Below, piece after piece: positions 1-10,949 of a DNA stretch of 64,000 nt. The notes below the pieces were generated by a model, which saw only the letters and a program-made list of their open reading frames with translations, had not been told where the DNA came from and did not search any database. Position numbers and translations under genes: made by a program. Each line of letters opens with the position of its first letter. Position 1 is the stretch's first letter. The DNA comes from Phycomyces nitens (Eukaryota; Mucoromycota; Mucoromycetes; Mucorales; Phycomycetaceae). The DNA lies in NCBI GenBank assembly GCA_022702545.1, contig JAHRBC010000006.1, positions 2,852,001 to 2,916,000 on the forward strand, given 5' to 3'.

Positions 1-1865
1 CGTTTAGAAAAGAGCTCAGTTCAATCAACACATTTGAAGAAAACGGGTGCTCTTTTTGAAAGATGTCGGTATCGTCTAATGTGCTACCCAAAAAAACAAA
101 AAAATGCAATTAGCCAAGGATATTTGCAGTGTTGGGCCACTTACAGAAATATAAGGGAAGTGGCCTCACAGAATACTTTGAGAACCTTTATCAACGGCTC
201 CTTTTCAATCTCGCTGCCATCCTTCTTGTTTGCCGCATCAAGGTAGATCAGCATCTGACCGCGTGGGCCAAATGTATTCATGACTTTCCACAACTGAGGC
301 ATAAGTTCTGGTGTAAAGGTGATTCGTGCCAGGATAGACTTTTTATGGGCAGGAAAAAGTGTACCAAGGCTAATGTACATTGCAAAGATGTTTTCGATAT
401 CCACAGAGAACCCGGCCAGGTGGCCATACAAGGCTTTTCTTTCAAGATGTTGCTGCAATTGCTGTTTCTTCTTGTTGAAGGCTGGAAATAAAGGTGCTCC
501 ATTTGATCTAGTGCTTTTTCGTGCATCGTCGTTTGTACTGATTCTGCCCACAGGTTCAAATAGCAGAATTGGCTCAAATACTTTATCCATAAACTTTCTT
601 GACCAGAGGAACTCGAGCTGTTGTATAACACGATCATAAACGTCCGAATGGATTCCGTTTCCCCAAGTGCATGAAGACCATTTAAAGACAGGATGGTATT
701 TTGAATACGAGGAAGTCTGTCTATCGAGGTAAAATGGCATAATGATAGAGACTAGGACATTGGTTGATTGAGTCAAATCATTTTCACTTTGCTGGTTGGC
801 ATCCATTTGCTGTTTTTGCCAGCCATCCACTACATTTGCCAGTAAGAATAAGGCACCGTTTCCTTCTAGTGTTTCAATCCAATGAAGATCGTTTATCTTG
901 ATATTTCCATAAAGTGGCCAAGTAGGAAGATGGCCTACCATCATGGAATGAACCATCATAGTCAATAGCGGAACTTGCAATAGAGCATTTCCTATAAACA
1001 CAATAGCATCGGTCTTGGTCCACAGTTTATTGGTTTCGGATGAATGTTCCAAAGCAAACAAGGACAGGCGAGTAAAGGTTGTGAGCCATAGCTTGATGGT
1101 CTGGATAGTCTTTGATCCCTCTGCTGAAATCACACCTCTCGAATGCTTCTTGCTCTGTTCTTCGATCCTGACTATACGCTCAATACGAATAATGGCCGAG
1201 TCGCGCAAGGCTGTGGTCGAATAAGCCAAGATAGTGTCTTTGATGATTCGAAGACAAGACTGTTTCAAGACACTGGCAGAGTTGTCTATTGTGTTCTTTG
1301 AATCGATGGGTTTCTGGACTTTGAATGTATTTGGGTTCAAAAAGTGCAAGAGAGTATTAAGTTCAGTCGAGGTAGTGGAAAGGTCGATGTTTTTGTCTCT
1401 GGTCGTACGGTCAAGGCACTGATTGAGAATAAGGCAAAGATAACGTTGGGCTCGGGCCATATAGCGAGCATCGATCAACAGGGTGTGGAATGAGACGGGA
1501 ATCCGGTTGTCCTGATCTCCAGGAGCCTTGGAAATTAACAGTTTACAAATGATTGGGAGATGGTTTTCAATCTGCTCCAGGGTGCTCTTTCTACTGAACA
1601 GACAATAGAAACCAGCAAGAGAGAATATGTCGGTCATGGTGATTGGCTGATCATCAAGAGATAACTGTCGATCCCACCATTGCCAACATTCATCGATTGC
1701 TGTCTTTTGTCGTTGATGATCTCTCCACCAATGTTGGATTCGTAATGCAGCCGCCGTAATCGCCTTTTCTTTTTCTTTTTCAATCTTTTCTTGTTCTCGT
1801 TTCTTTCGTTCTGCTCTCGTGCGTTCTACAAACTCGCTCTTTTCTTGGCCATTGAGGGAAAACAT
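1..1865 (-). CDS. HECT-type E3 ubiquitin ligase, HUL5/UBE3C-like, 5' part
   Basis: N-terminal part of a HUL5/UBE3C-type ubiquitin ligase, a family that extends ubiquitin chains on proteasome-bound substrates. The start MFSLNGQ at 1865 fits the family: a short MF(S/N)(F/L) start, then a basic, Glu-rich helix (about residues 12-36) and an IQ-like segment (about 36-55, AALRIQHWWRDHQRQK). I read exons 145-1865 and 1-83, with a 61-nt intron at 84-144 (donor GTAAGTGG, acceptor GGGTAG). The open frame that runs through the donor is an artefact. After the intron the protein continues LTLDDTDIF...LIELSSFLN, which matches the layout of UBE3C around its LDDTEF and SSFLN segments. The catalytic HECT domain lies beyond the left edge. 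The family call rests on the start, the IQ region and the LDDT/SSFLN block. Confidence 0.82.
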
Positions 1866-2282
1866 AAAGTAAGGGCTATTTAGATAGATAGTGGATCTCT
1901 CAGATATTTGTATGGAAATAATAAATTAGAGATCAAAGTGCAATCGTTTTAAAGAGTGTATATATATATATATATTTATAAGGTGGGAGGGGAGGAGGGG
2001 CCACCAATTGGATCCTTGGCGGAAGGTTGGGGAGATGGATTTTGAGCTGTAGGACAACCAATTGGTCGATAGTTTTGAATGTCTTGCATTGATTATATCT
2101 GTACGCATATTGTGAAATGGTTCCAAAGAGCAAACCAAGCGAAAAGTAAAAACAGTTTGAATCGATCTATTTTTTGACTAGAAATTAAAAGGGTCTACTT
2201 GAACACTAGTGAATATTGTAGTTGTTTATTACAAAATCTTCTTTAAATAATTGATCATTTGGGCTTAACAAGTGTAGTGTGT
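1866..2282. other. Intergenic: ligase promoter side and ALDH 3' flank
   Basis: A 417-bp spacer between the ligase start and the aldehyde dehydrogenase stop, both on the minus strand. It contains a (TA)n run at about 1960-1978 and a purine-rich GGGAGGGGAGGAGGGG tract at about 1984-1999. Short open frames here have no coding look. It should hold the ligase promoter and the ALDH terminator. No specific sites were recognised. Confidence 0.5.
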
Positions 2283-4025
2283 CTATTGCTGGCTCAACTT
2301 GAGATGGTATGATTTTTGTCTATAAAAGAGAATGCTTAGTGTCCAGGTAGTTTTTGGAATGAATGTTCTTACCTGATAAAGGCATTGAATCCATGTTTGC
2401 TCATCGAGAAACCAGCTCCACTGTTCTTTGCACCAACCCATGGCAGAGCAGGATCAATGTAATCACAACGGTTCATAAACCATGTTCCAGTTTCAATTTG
2501 ATCACCAATACGAATCGCCTTTTCTGCATCGGTGGTCCAGATACTGGCAGTCAGTCCATAGTCTGAATCATTCATCAATTGGATGGCTTCTTGTTCCGAG
2601 GACACTGGCATGATAGCCAAAACAGGGCCAAAGGTCTATGGATTTGGTTAGGACAATAAAGCACATCTGGTCAAACATATACCTCTTCCTTCATAATAAC
2701 CATGTCGTGATTGACATTTACAACAATCTGGGGGCCAACATAAGTGCTTCCAGCCTATGAAACGGTTGAGTAACAGTGCTAAAACTATTTGGGGAACCTA
2801 CCTTGTCTTGGGGGTAATACTTTGCACTGTCGATCAAAAACTTTGCACCCTTGGCCTCTAGACCAACCATTAGTCTGGATAGTGTTTGAGACCATTGCAC
2901 TTACCAGCATCCTTTAATTGTGCTCTGACATTATTGGCAAATTGAATGTTGGCCATTGGTCCAATTGTTGTTTCCATCTTGTTGGGATCTCCAAGAACAT
3001 AGCCCTGCGAATGGATCAGTAGAGTAACACTTGCTTAATTGGTTACCTTTGTAATCTCAACTGCCTTTTCAACAAACTTGTCATAGATGCTAGAGTCAAC
3101 ATAGCAGCGCTCGATAGAACAGCAGCATTGTCCAGAGTTGAAAAACGCTCCGTCAACGATATTCTCGGCCGCATACCCAATATCCGAATCAGACAAGACA
3201 TAAGCAGGATCCTTTCCTCCAAGCTCCATTCCCGAACCTAAACCACAATAGTTTTCTCAGCGTCACATGACAACAAGGATCATTCACACTTACTGATCAG
3301 AGGCTTTGTTTTTCCAAGCGATCCGCGAATCTTTTTACCCACGGCAACACTTCCTGTAAAGCTAACAAACTTTATGCCAGAATGGTTGGCAAGGTACTCT
3401 GAGCCAGAGTCCGTCAGGTTCACGGCCTGGACGACGTCTTGTGGGACGCCTGCCTCATGAAGTACTCTGACAAACAACTCTGCACACTTTGGGGTCTGGA
3501 GCGATTGTTTCAAAAGAACGGGGTTGCCAGCCAAGAGAGCAGGAATCACATTGTTTACTAGACATCATTTTTTTAGTACACACGTCCTTAATCCCTTGAG
3601 CACCTACCAGCAGTGAGGTAAGGGTAGTTCCATGAAGCAATGATGAAAATTGGACCCAATGGCTCCTTTTTGATGTATCGCTTCACATTTGGCTCATCCT
3701 CAACCATTTCATCCTTTAGGCTCTCTTCGGCCACTGAGCACATGTAGCCACTTCTTTCCCTGATACCCTTGATTTCTCCTCCTCCATAGCGTCTGGGTCT
3801 ACCCATCTGCAGCACCAAAGACTCGGCCACCTCTTCTTGCTTTGTGTCAAAGATGTCACAGAATTTCTGGATGATCTTGACACGCTCAGAGACTGGTGTC
3901 TTGTGCCAGGCTGAGAACGCTTTTGCTGCACGATCAACGGCTTGATCGATCTCTTGGTTTGTGAGGCACTGGACCGCAAAGACAGGCTCCTGGTTGACAG
4001 GCGAGATGACAGAAACAGTGGTCAT
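2283..4025 (-). CDS. NAD(P)-dependent aldehyde dehydrogenase, 8 exons
   Basis: Oxidises an aldehyde to the acid with NAD(P)+; the substrate cannot be told. Exons on the minus strand: 4025-3608, 3557-3294, 3237-3047, 3004-2905, 2857-2802, 2754-2683, 2635-2373 and 2319-2283. All introns are GT-AG and 47-59 nt. They join into one 466-aa frame, close to the usual 450-500 aa. Family motifs occur in order: IIASWNYPYLTA (about 128-139), FTGSVAVGKKI for the cofactor (about 206-216), MELGGKDP with the general-base Glu (about 232) and FFNSGQCCCS with the catalytic Cys (about 266). The C-terminal part has TFGPV and the PWVGAKNSGAGFSMSKHG segment. There is no targeting peptide at MTTVSVISPVNQEP, so it is probably cytosolic. 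No defect was seen. Confidence 0.93.
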
Positions 4026-4338
4026 GTTTGTTTGTTTTTTAAAAAGAAAAGAAGATATTAGGGTAAGAGCAACAACACGGTTTGGAAAACATTAAGCCAT
4101 TATATATTCATGTATCTTTTTTTTGGAGTAGATGGTTACACAGCATCCTTATCTTATCCCTTTTGCAGGATAAGATTCTTTAGCTCTTTAGCGCAAATGG
4201 GGTTTAAACTGGATTATATACCATTGCATGTCTGTTGTTGGGATTTGATAATAAGAGAAAGTATGTACATATTGATATCAAGGGCAAGTACAAAATAGAG
4301 ATCATCTATAGCAATAAGAACATTTTTGTTTTTTCTTT
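4026..4338. promoter_or_regulatory. ALDH upstream region and 3' flank of the next gene
   Basis: A 313-bp spacer upstream of the aldehyde dehydrogenase, which starts at 4025 on the minus strand. A TATA-like TATATA at about 4100-4105 lies about 75 bp upstream of the ATG. The repeat CCTTATCTTATCC/GGATAAGAT at about 4147-4170 contains GATAA-type motifs, which could bind a GATA factor. That role is inference from the motif alone. The far end holds the terminator of the gene at 4339. Confidence 0.4.
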
Positions 4339-6026
4339 CTATAGGAAAAAGAACAATCTTTGCCAGAAACTACGCTTAGGGGGTTCTTGCTCGTGTACCA
4401 CGGGAACATTAGGCTCGGTTATTTGGGCAGGCTCGGCAATATTATCAATAGCTTTGTTTTCGCAAACAAATGGTTTGATATCCTCACATTCACTACTGGG
4501 ATCATTTTCCTCTTCATCTTTCTTTCCTTCAACCACGGTCTGATTGGGGCTAACATCCGGCAATAATGTGCTATTGATTTGTTCAATTGTACGCGATACT
4601 TGAGTTTGTGACTTTGTAGTAGAACAATCAGAGAGCAGAGATACTCCTTCATGGTCAACATGAACAAATGTCTTTTCTACATCCGAGGTTTCTGTAGAGC
4701 AGATCTTTGTCTCGGATAATAATTCATTGGTTTCGACTGTTTCGACCTGTCGACAGACAACCTCTTTGATGATAGTCAAGCTAGCCTTATTATTATCATT
4801 ATCATCATCAGTTCCGGAAGATATATTCTGATAGGTGGTGTCTGAAATATCCATTTGTTCATCATCCGAGCGCTGTTTTTGGTCTGCCATTGAATGATCA
4901 GCATATTTATCCACATTTGCATCTTCAGAATCAATCTGATTAACATTTTCTGTCATTTCTATGCTGTTTCTGCTTGTTTCATCGGTAGATAAACGATCCA
5001 AAGTGTGCTGCTGGACTTCTTTATCCATATCCATATTCATGTTCATATTCATATCCATGTCCTCTCCAATATAATCATTGGATTCGTCTTGGGGTGGTTG
5101 AGAACTACCTTGGTCAATATCCATTGCCGTCTCTGGGATCGAGTTGGAATCATGGACAATCTCTCTCTCTTCACCAATGGCCAGCATTTCTGTGTCTGTA
5201 TAGGTTTCTGCTTCATAAGAAAGATTGATGGTCTCTGGACTCTCAATCTTGAACAATTTATCGGTTTTCTCTTCAGTCTTGGTCTTGCCAACCATACTAT
5301 GCTCAGCGGTCTGTTCCAGCAAAGCATCAGATGTAGTAGTATCCTTGACCGATTCTGAGTCGGCTGCAGTATCCGAGTTTTTGTCATTGGGAGTATTGCG
5401 ACACTGTGGAGGAACCACAACGAGCACATTCCAGTCCGGGGCACCCATGGCACAACTACCAAACTTTTTGGACTTGCTTGCCGTAGCCTTGGTTTTCTTC
5501 TTGTTATTCTTGACCCCGCTCGAGACACCCAGAACAACAGCCGGTTGATGGTTTGCTTGTTGACGCTTCTCGGCATCCGAGAGGTAATATGATTCACTTT
5601 GGGTGTCTTCAAATAAGTTGTCTGTGCTTGATGAGATTGTCCATGCAGAAGATGCCACCAAGGTGCGTCTGGGATATAGCTTTCGTCGTTTGGTGGTTTG
5701 GGTTCGAGAGCCATTGGATGGTAAAAGCTGGTCATCTATTTCCGGCGAAATCTTTCTTTTCTCCTTTGCAGGCAATTCGGCTTGGAATGGGGGGTCTTCT
5801 GGGGTTTTTGTTTTGGTTGCTTCAGGAACATCATCTAATGAGGCTTTTCCAGCTAATTTAACACAAAGTGCAACATTTAAATATCCACAAGACTGGAAAC
5901 TGGTTACAAAAATAACAATAATAATAATAATAATAAAGTACCCTCTTTGAGGCGTCTTGAGCGAGACCGCAATTTAACTGGACTGGGCACAACGGGGGCG
6001 TTGGCCGTCATGTTCCTTGTCTTCAT
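4339..6026 (-). CDS. Unrecognised acidic, probably nuclear protein
   Basis: Two exons, 6026-5942 and 5852-4339, joined by a GT-AG intron with a TAA/TAT microsatellite near its donor. They give 532 aa from MKTRNMTANAP; a second Met six codons in is an alternative start. The N-terminus is basic and Pro-rich (PSPVKLRSRSRRLKEG), followed by a likely nuclear localisation signal, TTKRRKLYPRR, and a Lys tract (NNKKKTKATASKSKK). The middle is long, Asp/Glu/Ser-rich and probably disordered. It includes a Met-Asp/Asn repeat of the MDMNMNMNMDMD type encoded by an ATATCC/ATGAAT repeat at about 5028-5060. The protein ends in KRSFWQRLFFFL, an aromatic tail that looks like a binding motif. I do not recognise a domain; a nuclear scaffold or chromatin role would be a guess. 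Confidence 0.7.
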
Positions 6027-7080
6027 TGTAAGATGCTGATTATAGATGACTCAATAAGAGATGTATTAAAAAAAATATGTGGAATTGTTGAGGATTTTGG
6101 CTCACTGCCTTTTGGTCACCGTCACATGAGACACTCTTTATTCTCATTTTTTTTGTGCACACTTGTTAATTGGCTTTTCACCAAACTAGAGATAGAGTAA
6201 AATGAATATAAATATGTGTAATGTAAGAACCATTGGAGTAGAGCTCTATTGACACGCAGGCCAGAGCCATATATTCAATGTTTTATTGGATCCTTTGGCA
6301 CCTTGATTATCAAGGCCACTTGTAAACTAGAGTCACTTTCTGCATTGACACAGTTTTATATATTTTTTCCGCATGCATGTTATTCATACAAATATTACAA
6401 ATTCAATGTAATAAACCTTTTCTTGCCGCCAGTTAAAATATTGAATATTCTGTTGGGATAAATCGATAGAATAGACACCTTTTTATAAAAACATCTGCCC
6501 GTGGTTTACTTTTTACTTTTTTCTTTCTTTCTTTCTTTCAAGGTTTGCAGCCAATTTGCAGGATCGTTTAGAATAGAGAGTTTTGTGTTGAATTTATGAT
6601 TTCATTCTAAAAGACGACTTGTTCCAAAGCTTGTTTTGAGTGGGACAGTTGACGGAGCATTTGCTTCGGGTGCAATTGTATCTCCGTATCATCCTGTAAT
6701 AGTTACCATATTTGAATAACCTCTGACTTGACCATAATTGCTAATTGTGATGAAATAGTATTGGGAGAATTATATGTATGAAAACAGGCATTACTGTCAC
6801 ATCATCCCCTCTCTAGCCACGGGTTTAATACAGAATTTTCGGACCTAAATGAACTTCTTTTTTTTTAATTGCAAACGTTCGCCTTTTGGTGCAAATTAAA
6901 TGGGTGCAGTTCAAGTATCAAAATGGTGATCAAAGACTGCATACAAAATTACATCAATTCACAAAACTAGCTCACAACTTATTAGTTTCTCTTTCACCCA
7001 AATACAACCAAAGTATCCAATAACAAAGCTGTTAAAGTCAACAAAATTCCAGAAGCCAGAATAACGTATACTAATAGCCA
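6027..7080. other. Gene-free AT-rich interval
   Basis: About 1 kb without a convincing gene. The left end is the promoter of the acidic-protein gene. A TTTC repeat lies at about 6520-6540. The open frame at 6249-6461 has no family resemblance and composition like its surroundings, so I do not call it. The right end probably includes the worn 5' end of the Tc1/mariner relic, but I could not find its left inverted repeat. Confidence 0.45.
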
Positions 7081-7084
7081 AAAT

Positions 7085-8081
7085 AAAAAAAAAGACCATC
7101 AAGAGATCAGGACGCCCACAACTTACTAGGTCTCCACATATTCGAGATTTGATCATTGAAAAGAGTGTGAATCATTTGAAGACTCCAGCTCAAGTCTCTC
7201 AAGAGCTTGGAATTCCTAGATAGACAGTGTGTGGAATCATCAAGAGATTCGAAAAGACGGGAACTATCAAAACCCAGTCTTCAGGTGGTGATTTTAAAAG
7301 TATTATCCAGGACCACCATCATCAATTTATCATCAATGATGTCGATGAAAACAGTACCATCACTCTAGAGGAGTTAAAAGCCGAGCTTCTGGAAGAGTTT
7401 GGTGACATTCGTAGCATTAGTGTATCCACTCTGTGCAATTTCTTGAATAACGTTGAAAGGATTACACTGAAGAGGGAAACTCCATGGAAAAGGAGAGAAG
7501 TGTTAAAGAGACTCGTCGCAAAAGAAAATAATTCAAATTAAGCCTTTAATCTAAAGGAATTCTGTACAATCAGAATTATATTTTTATCAACGAGGCAGGC
7601 TTTAACGTTAACGTGATTAACGTCCGTGCTCAATCAAAAGCTGGCTCATCAGCCTTTGTCAAAATAAAAAACCAAGAGAGCAGCAAATCTGAGAATACTA
7701 TTTGCTTTTTTTTTTATTTTAGCTCAAGGTGTTGAATGCTGCCGTGTAAAAGTTGTGAAAGGCGGTACTACAGGTAAGGCAAAAGAACAATATAAAGCAT
7801 ATTTTTATCTATGCTTTCTCTATAATAGTGGCAACTAAACTTGATGGTTTAGAGGCCCAATTTTCAAAGAGTTTTTTCACACTGCAAAAAAATATGTGAT
7901 TTCAACTCTGAATACATCAATTTAAATGAGGAGAGTATAGGTCTTGGATTAGCTCTTTTCTTGATTACTCACTTTAGACGGCATTAAGAATATTTGGTAA
8001 TTCTATTGGATGGACATTAGAATATGTCTTTATTTTTGTTGATTATTAAACTATCACTATGGGAAAAAAAGGTGCGGTTCT
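7085..8081 (+). pseudogene. Dead Tc1/mariner transposase
   Basis: Remnant of a DD(E/D) transposase of Tc1/mariner type. From about 7085 the frame reads IKRSGRPQLTRSP and the paired-type HTH TPAQVSQELGIPR. It then meets an in-frame TAG (about 7219) before continuing TVCGIIKRFEKTGTIKTQ. The open stretch 7227-7541 is the rest of the DNA-binding half. At about 7590 comes FINEAGFNVNVI, where the first catalytic Asp of the usual DEAGF motif is Asn, followed by RAQSKAGSSAFVK. Frameshifts follow, then VKVVKGGTTG and a KLDGF.GPIFK-like stretch to about 7900. Two independent defects, a stop and loss of a catalytic residue, make it inactive. Confidence 0.8.
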
Positions 8082-8108
8082 GGGTGCGGTTTACAGTAAA
8101 CCGCACCC
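8082..8108. repeat. 27-bp palindrome, possible abutting TIRs
   Basis: GGGTGCGGTTTAC at 8082-8094, one A, then its exact reverse complement at 8096-8108. A further GGTGCGGTT lies just upstream at 8071-8079. It sits at the downstream edge of the Tc1/mariner relic, so it may be the right inverted repeat of that element butted against the left repeat of another. The central TACAGTA fits a TA target and CAGT ends, but no second end was found. Confidence 0.55.
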
Positions 8109-8500
8109 ATTATAAAAATTACATATATGGACCATTAAATATCTCCGCTTTATTAGAGATTTACAGTTATTTCTTAATATGGTATACACACCACAGCTGA
8201 GTGAAATACAGACTCCACAACTGATCTCCAGGCATCTCCTTATTATCACACCAAAAGAAATTTGATTACTAATTTGGACAGGTTTTCAGCACTTTTATCG
8301 GCGCTTGCTGGGAGCAATAAAATTGCCTTATACAGAATAAGGAAATTTGGTCATAGAATGGGTTTAAATTATAGTTGCTAAAACGAATTTGGAAATAATG
8401 GGTTTTGGAATACAGCAATTTTATTTAGAAAAAATATTGGGAAAATATTAGGGGGGTTCAACTTTTGTTAGAATTAGAATTAGAATTAGGCCACTACTAG

Positions 8501-10246
8501 CACTACAAAAATTGAGTGGTTTCATTCATAACAAACTACTATATTATCTTACCATTAGTAGACTGAAGTTAAACATAATAAACTTTTTTATTTTTGATGG
8601 CGATTATATTATTCAATATGTTCTATTGGATAGAATAATAAAGTAGAGCCTTTTAGATGTCATATTTGTTTGTGATTTATTTCTACTTCTTGTAACTATA
8701 TCATTAAATTAATTGGAGTAGAAATAATAAACAAATCAATTATTATCATGTTTATTCTCATAAGAAGGAAGAGAAATATGACCAGTATGCTTGCAAGTAA
8801 ATAAGTTGACTGAAGATAATGAATTGTCTTATAGTTTTATTATTATTTAACAGCATTGTGTACACTCTTGTTCTATATCTAGACATCTTTTTCAACCTAA
8901 TAAACTATAAACTACAAAGATATGAAAATGACGGCAGGCATATTCTTTTGGATTATCATTTTTATTTCCCGCATTTTATCAGGGTCAAACAGCCTTTTAA
9001 TACAAAGTATTTGTTTTTCCTTTTTATTTTTTATATTCTTTTGTGCCTAAATATTACCGCAAAATACTCTGGTAATTAATTCTTTTCTTTCTCTTGTGAA
9101 TATATTTTTTACTCAATCTATTTTATTATTCATAGGTAACTGCTTATAAATATATTATGGGGCTCTCTATTGCACTTGGCTGTATATCCAAAGGTAAGAT
9201 CATATTATGCTAAAGCTATTCTTTATTAACCAAATCACTCTTTTATATATAGCCACAAATTCTATTTTTCTATCTATCTCAATATAATATTCTGGTAAAC
9301 CTTTTATATTATAAATATGTTCTCTTTAATAACATCTATAACAGACATCTTGCTATGCTCTTATATTGATTCCCGATTGAAATTATCTGGCCATTCCAAT
9401 GGCTATATCTTGTAAGTAAACTAATATTTTAGTATTACATATTGTTTATCTACAAATATTAATATATATCTATTAGACAATAATCATTTGTTGGTATATT
9501 ACAGAGAGTCTATCAAATGTTTTATTTATTATATTAAAAATGTAAGTATAAGAATGAATGATTTATATAAAAATAATTTACTAACAATCTTCTCTTTTAC
9601 TTTTAGACAGTATTGGCTTTCTCTCAGCTAGGTAAGTATCCTGGCTCTATTAAGAACCAGTTGATGGTGCTGACCAAGAAATATCGATTGGTAGAATAGA
9701 TATACCAAAGAAATAATCTAGAGACTAGAATATATAGCGCAAATGTATTTTTTATCAAATAAAACAAAAAATAAAAATTTTCAGAATCTATTGCTCCAAA
9801 AAAACAATAAACCAGAGAGGCTTGTTTGCATAGAATAACTACACTTACCTTGCAATAGTCTACAATCATCCTTGATGGACTGTTAAAACATATTATAAAA
9901 CCCACTATAAAATATAATGAAAGATAAAACTGGTTGTTTGTAAGTGGTCAATCTCCCCTGACACAAACTGTCTGTGTATCGTAAAATACAATGCAAAAAA
10001 GGGTAGATCGACTAGGAATATATTGTGGCTACAATGTATATTTAAGTTTTGCACTGTTTGAGGGCATTTAAATATTCTACATTGGATTCTTGTACACCAG
10101 TAGGTAGGATGATTCAGTTCACTCCCATATCTTTTTAGTCTACTACAGATCACAATTATATATTACCAAAAGCATAGTAAAACTATACAATTAAGTAGCT
10201 TATTTTATAAGTTTTATCTACATAATACTCTTAGACTTTTGTAGTG
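8501..10246 (-). mobile_element. E3: internally deleted CACTA element inside B1
   Basis: Begins CACTACAAAA at 8501 and ends TTTTGTAGTG at 10246, with TAG duplicated at 8498-8500 and 10247-10249. It is the reverse-orientation counterpart of E1 and E2 with both protein-coding genes removed. About 8501-8690 matches the right end of E1 and about 8780-10246 matches its left 1.5 kb. The deletion joint is near 8700-8780. The copy of this site in B2 (about 15385-15412) lacks the element. E3 keeps the third, small-exon locus but lacks transposase and second gene, so it is a non-autonomous passenger. Confidence 0.92.
8819..9631 (+). other. Third locus of the E family (small exons), copy in E3
   Basis: Starts with an 86-codon hydrophobic frame beginning MNCLIVLLLFNSIVYTLVLY. 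A chain of well-formed splice signals follows. Donors are GTAATT at 9072, GTAAGATC at about 9195, GTAAACC near 9294, GTAAGTAAAC at 9412, GTAAGTATAAG at 9542 and GTAAGTATCC at 9631. Acceptors end ATAG, ACAG, TTAG or TTAG between them. Exons and introns are each about 25-70 nt. The same array is present on the minus strand of E1 and E2. A complete joined reading frame could not be made for this family, so it may be a decayed protein gene or a spliced non-coding RNA. Confidence 0.45.
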
Positions 10247-10949
10247 TAGGCCATTACTAGGCCACTTACTGGGCTTTTACTTGGCCTTTGATTGATACTT
10301 GTCCAGAATTTATTTACCTGGCTACTTGGACTCCAGCAAGGTTTACTGACATGATATATGGACAAGCAAGGTTGCAGTGTAAAGAGCCAGGGTCACAGAC
10401 AAACTATTTATATAACTACAGACAGAAATATCCATTGCTAGTATTGAAAAATGGCAAAAGTTAGTAGTTGTATTTACACTGATAATTATATAGTGAAATA
10501 CCTTTGTTATGGATGAAGAATAATGCTGTTTGGTATGTCATTCCCTTGTCTAAAATGCAAACCATGTGTTAGTGTGTGAAGTGTTTTAGCTTGCAGTGGC
10601 TTGTTTATTCATGTAAAAGCTTACCTCATAATGACAAGCACTTGATTAAAAGGATCTTGATTAATTAACAAGTACAAAAATAATATTTAGTTTATTTTAC
10701 TTACCAAAAGTGATCAGAAGCATTATTTGAGCATTCTCTATAAAACTAGAGTATTAATCATCAGTCATTACAATTTTTGTTTGATGAGTAAGAAAAAAAA
10801 GAGAAAAAAATTGACTAGTAAAAATAAGAAAAGAAGAAAATGCTAAGACAAAATTCAAAGTCAGAAAACTATTTAAGTAATCATTGGTCTAATTGTTGAC
10901 AGGCACCTTCTTTGGTTTTCTTTTTTCATTTACTCAACATCACTTTATA

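Noticed and set aside
129..1422. Plus-strand open frames at 129-491, 319-639, 1015-1224 and 1234-1422
   Set aside because: They are the reverse side of the HUL5-like gene and have no family features.
5005..5861. Open frames on both strands inside 4339-5852, including 5049-5735 minus (228 codons)
   Set aside because: Shadow frames of the acidic-protein gene, whose intron and upstream exon fit the other frame.
7227..7541. A 104-codon intact small DNA-binding gene
   Set aside because: It is the middle of a mariner transposase; related sequence continues on both sides past stops.
9624..10153. Open frames 9624-9905 and 9905-10153 (minus) as genes
   Set aside because: They lie in the terminal part of E3. 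The 82-codon one is kept in E1 and E2, but the copies are too alike as a whole for this to show coding.
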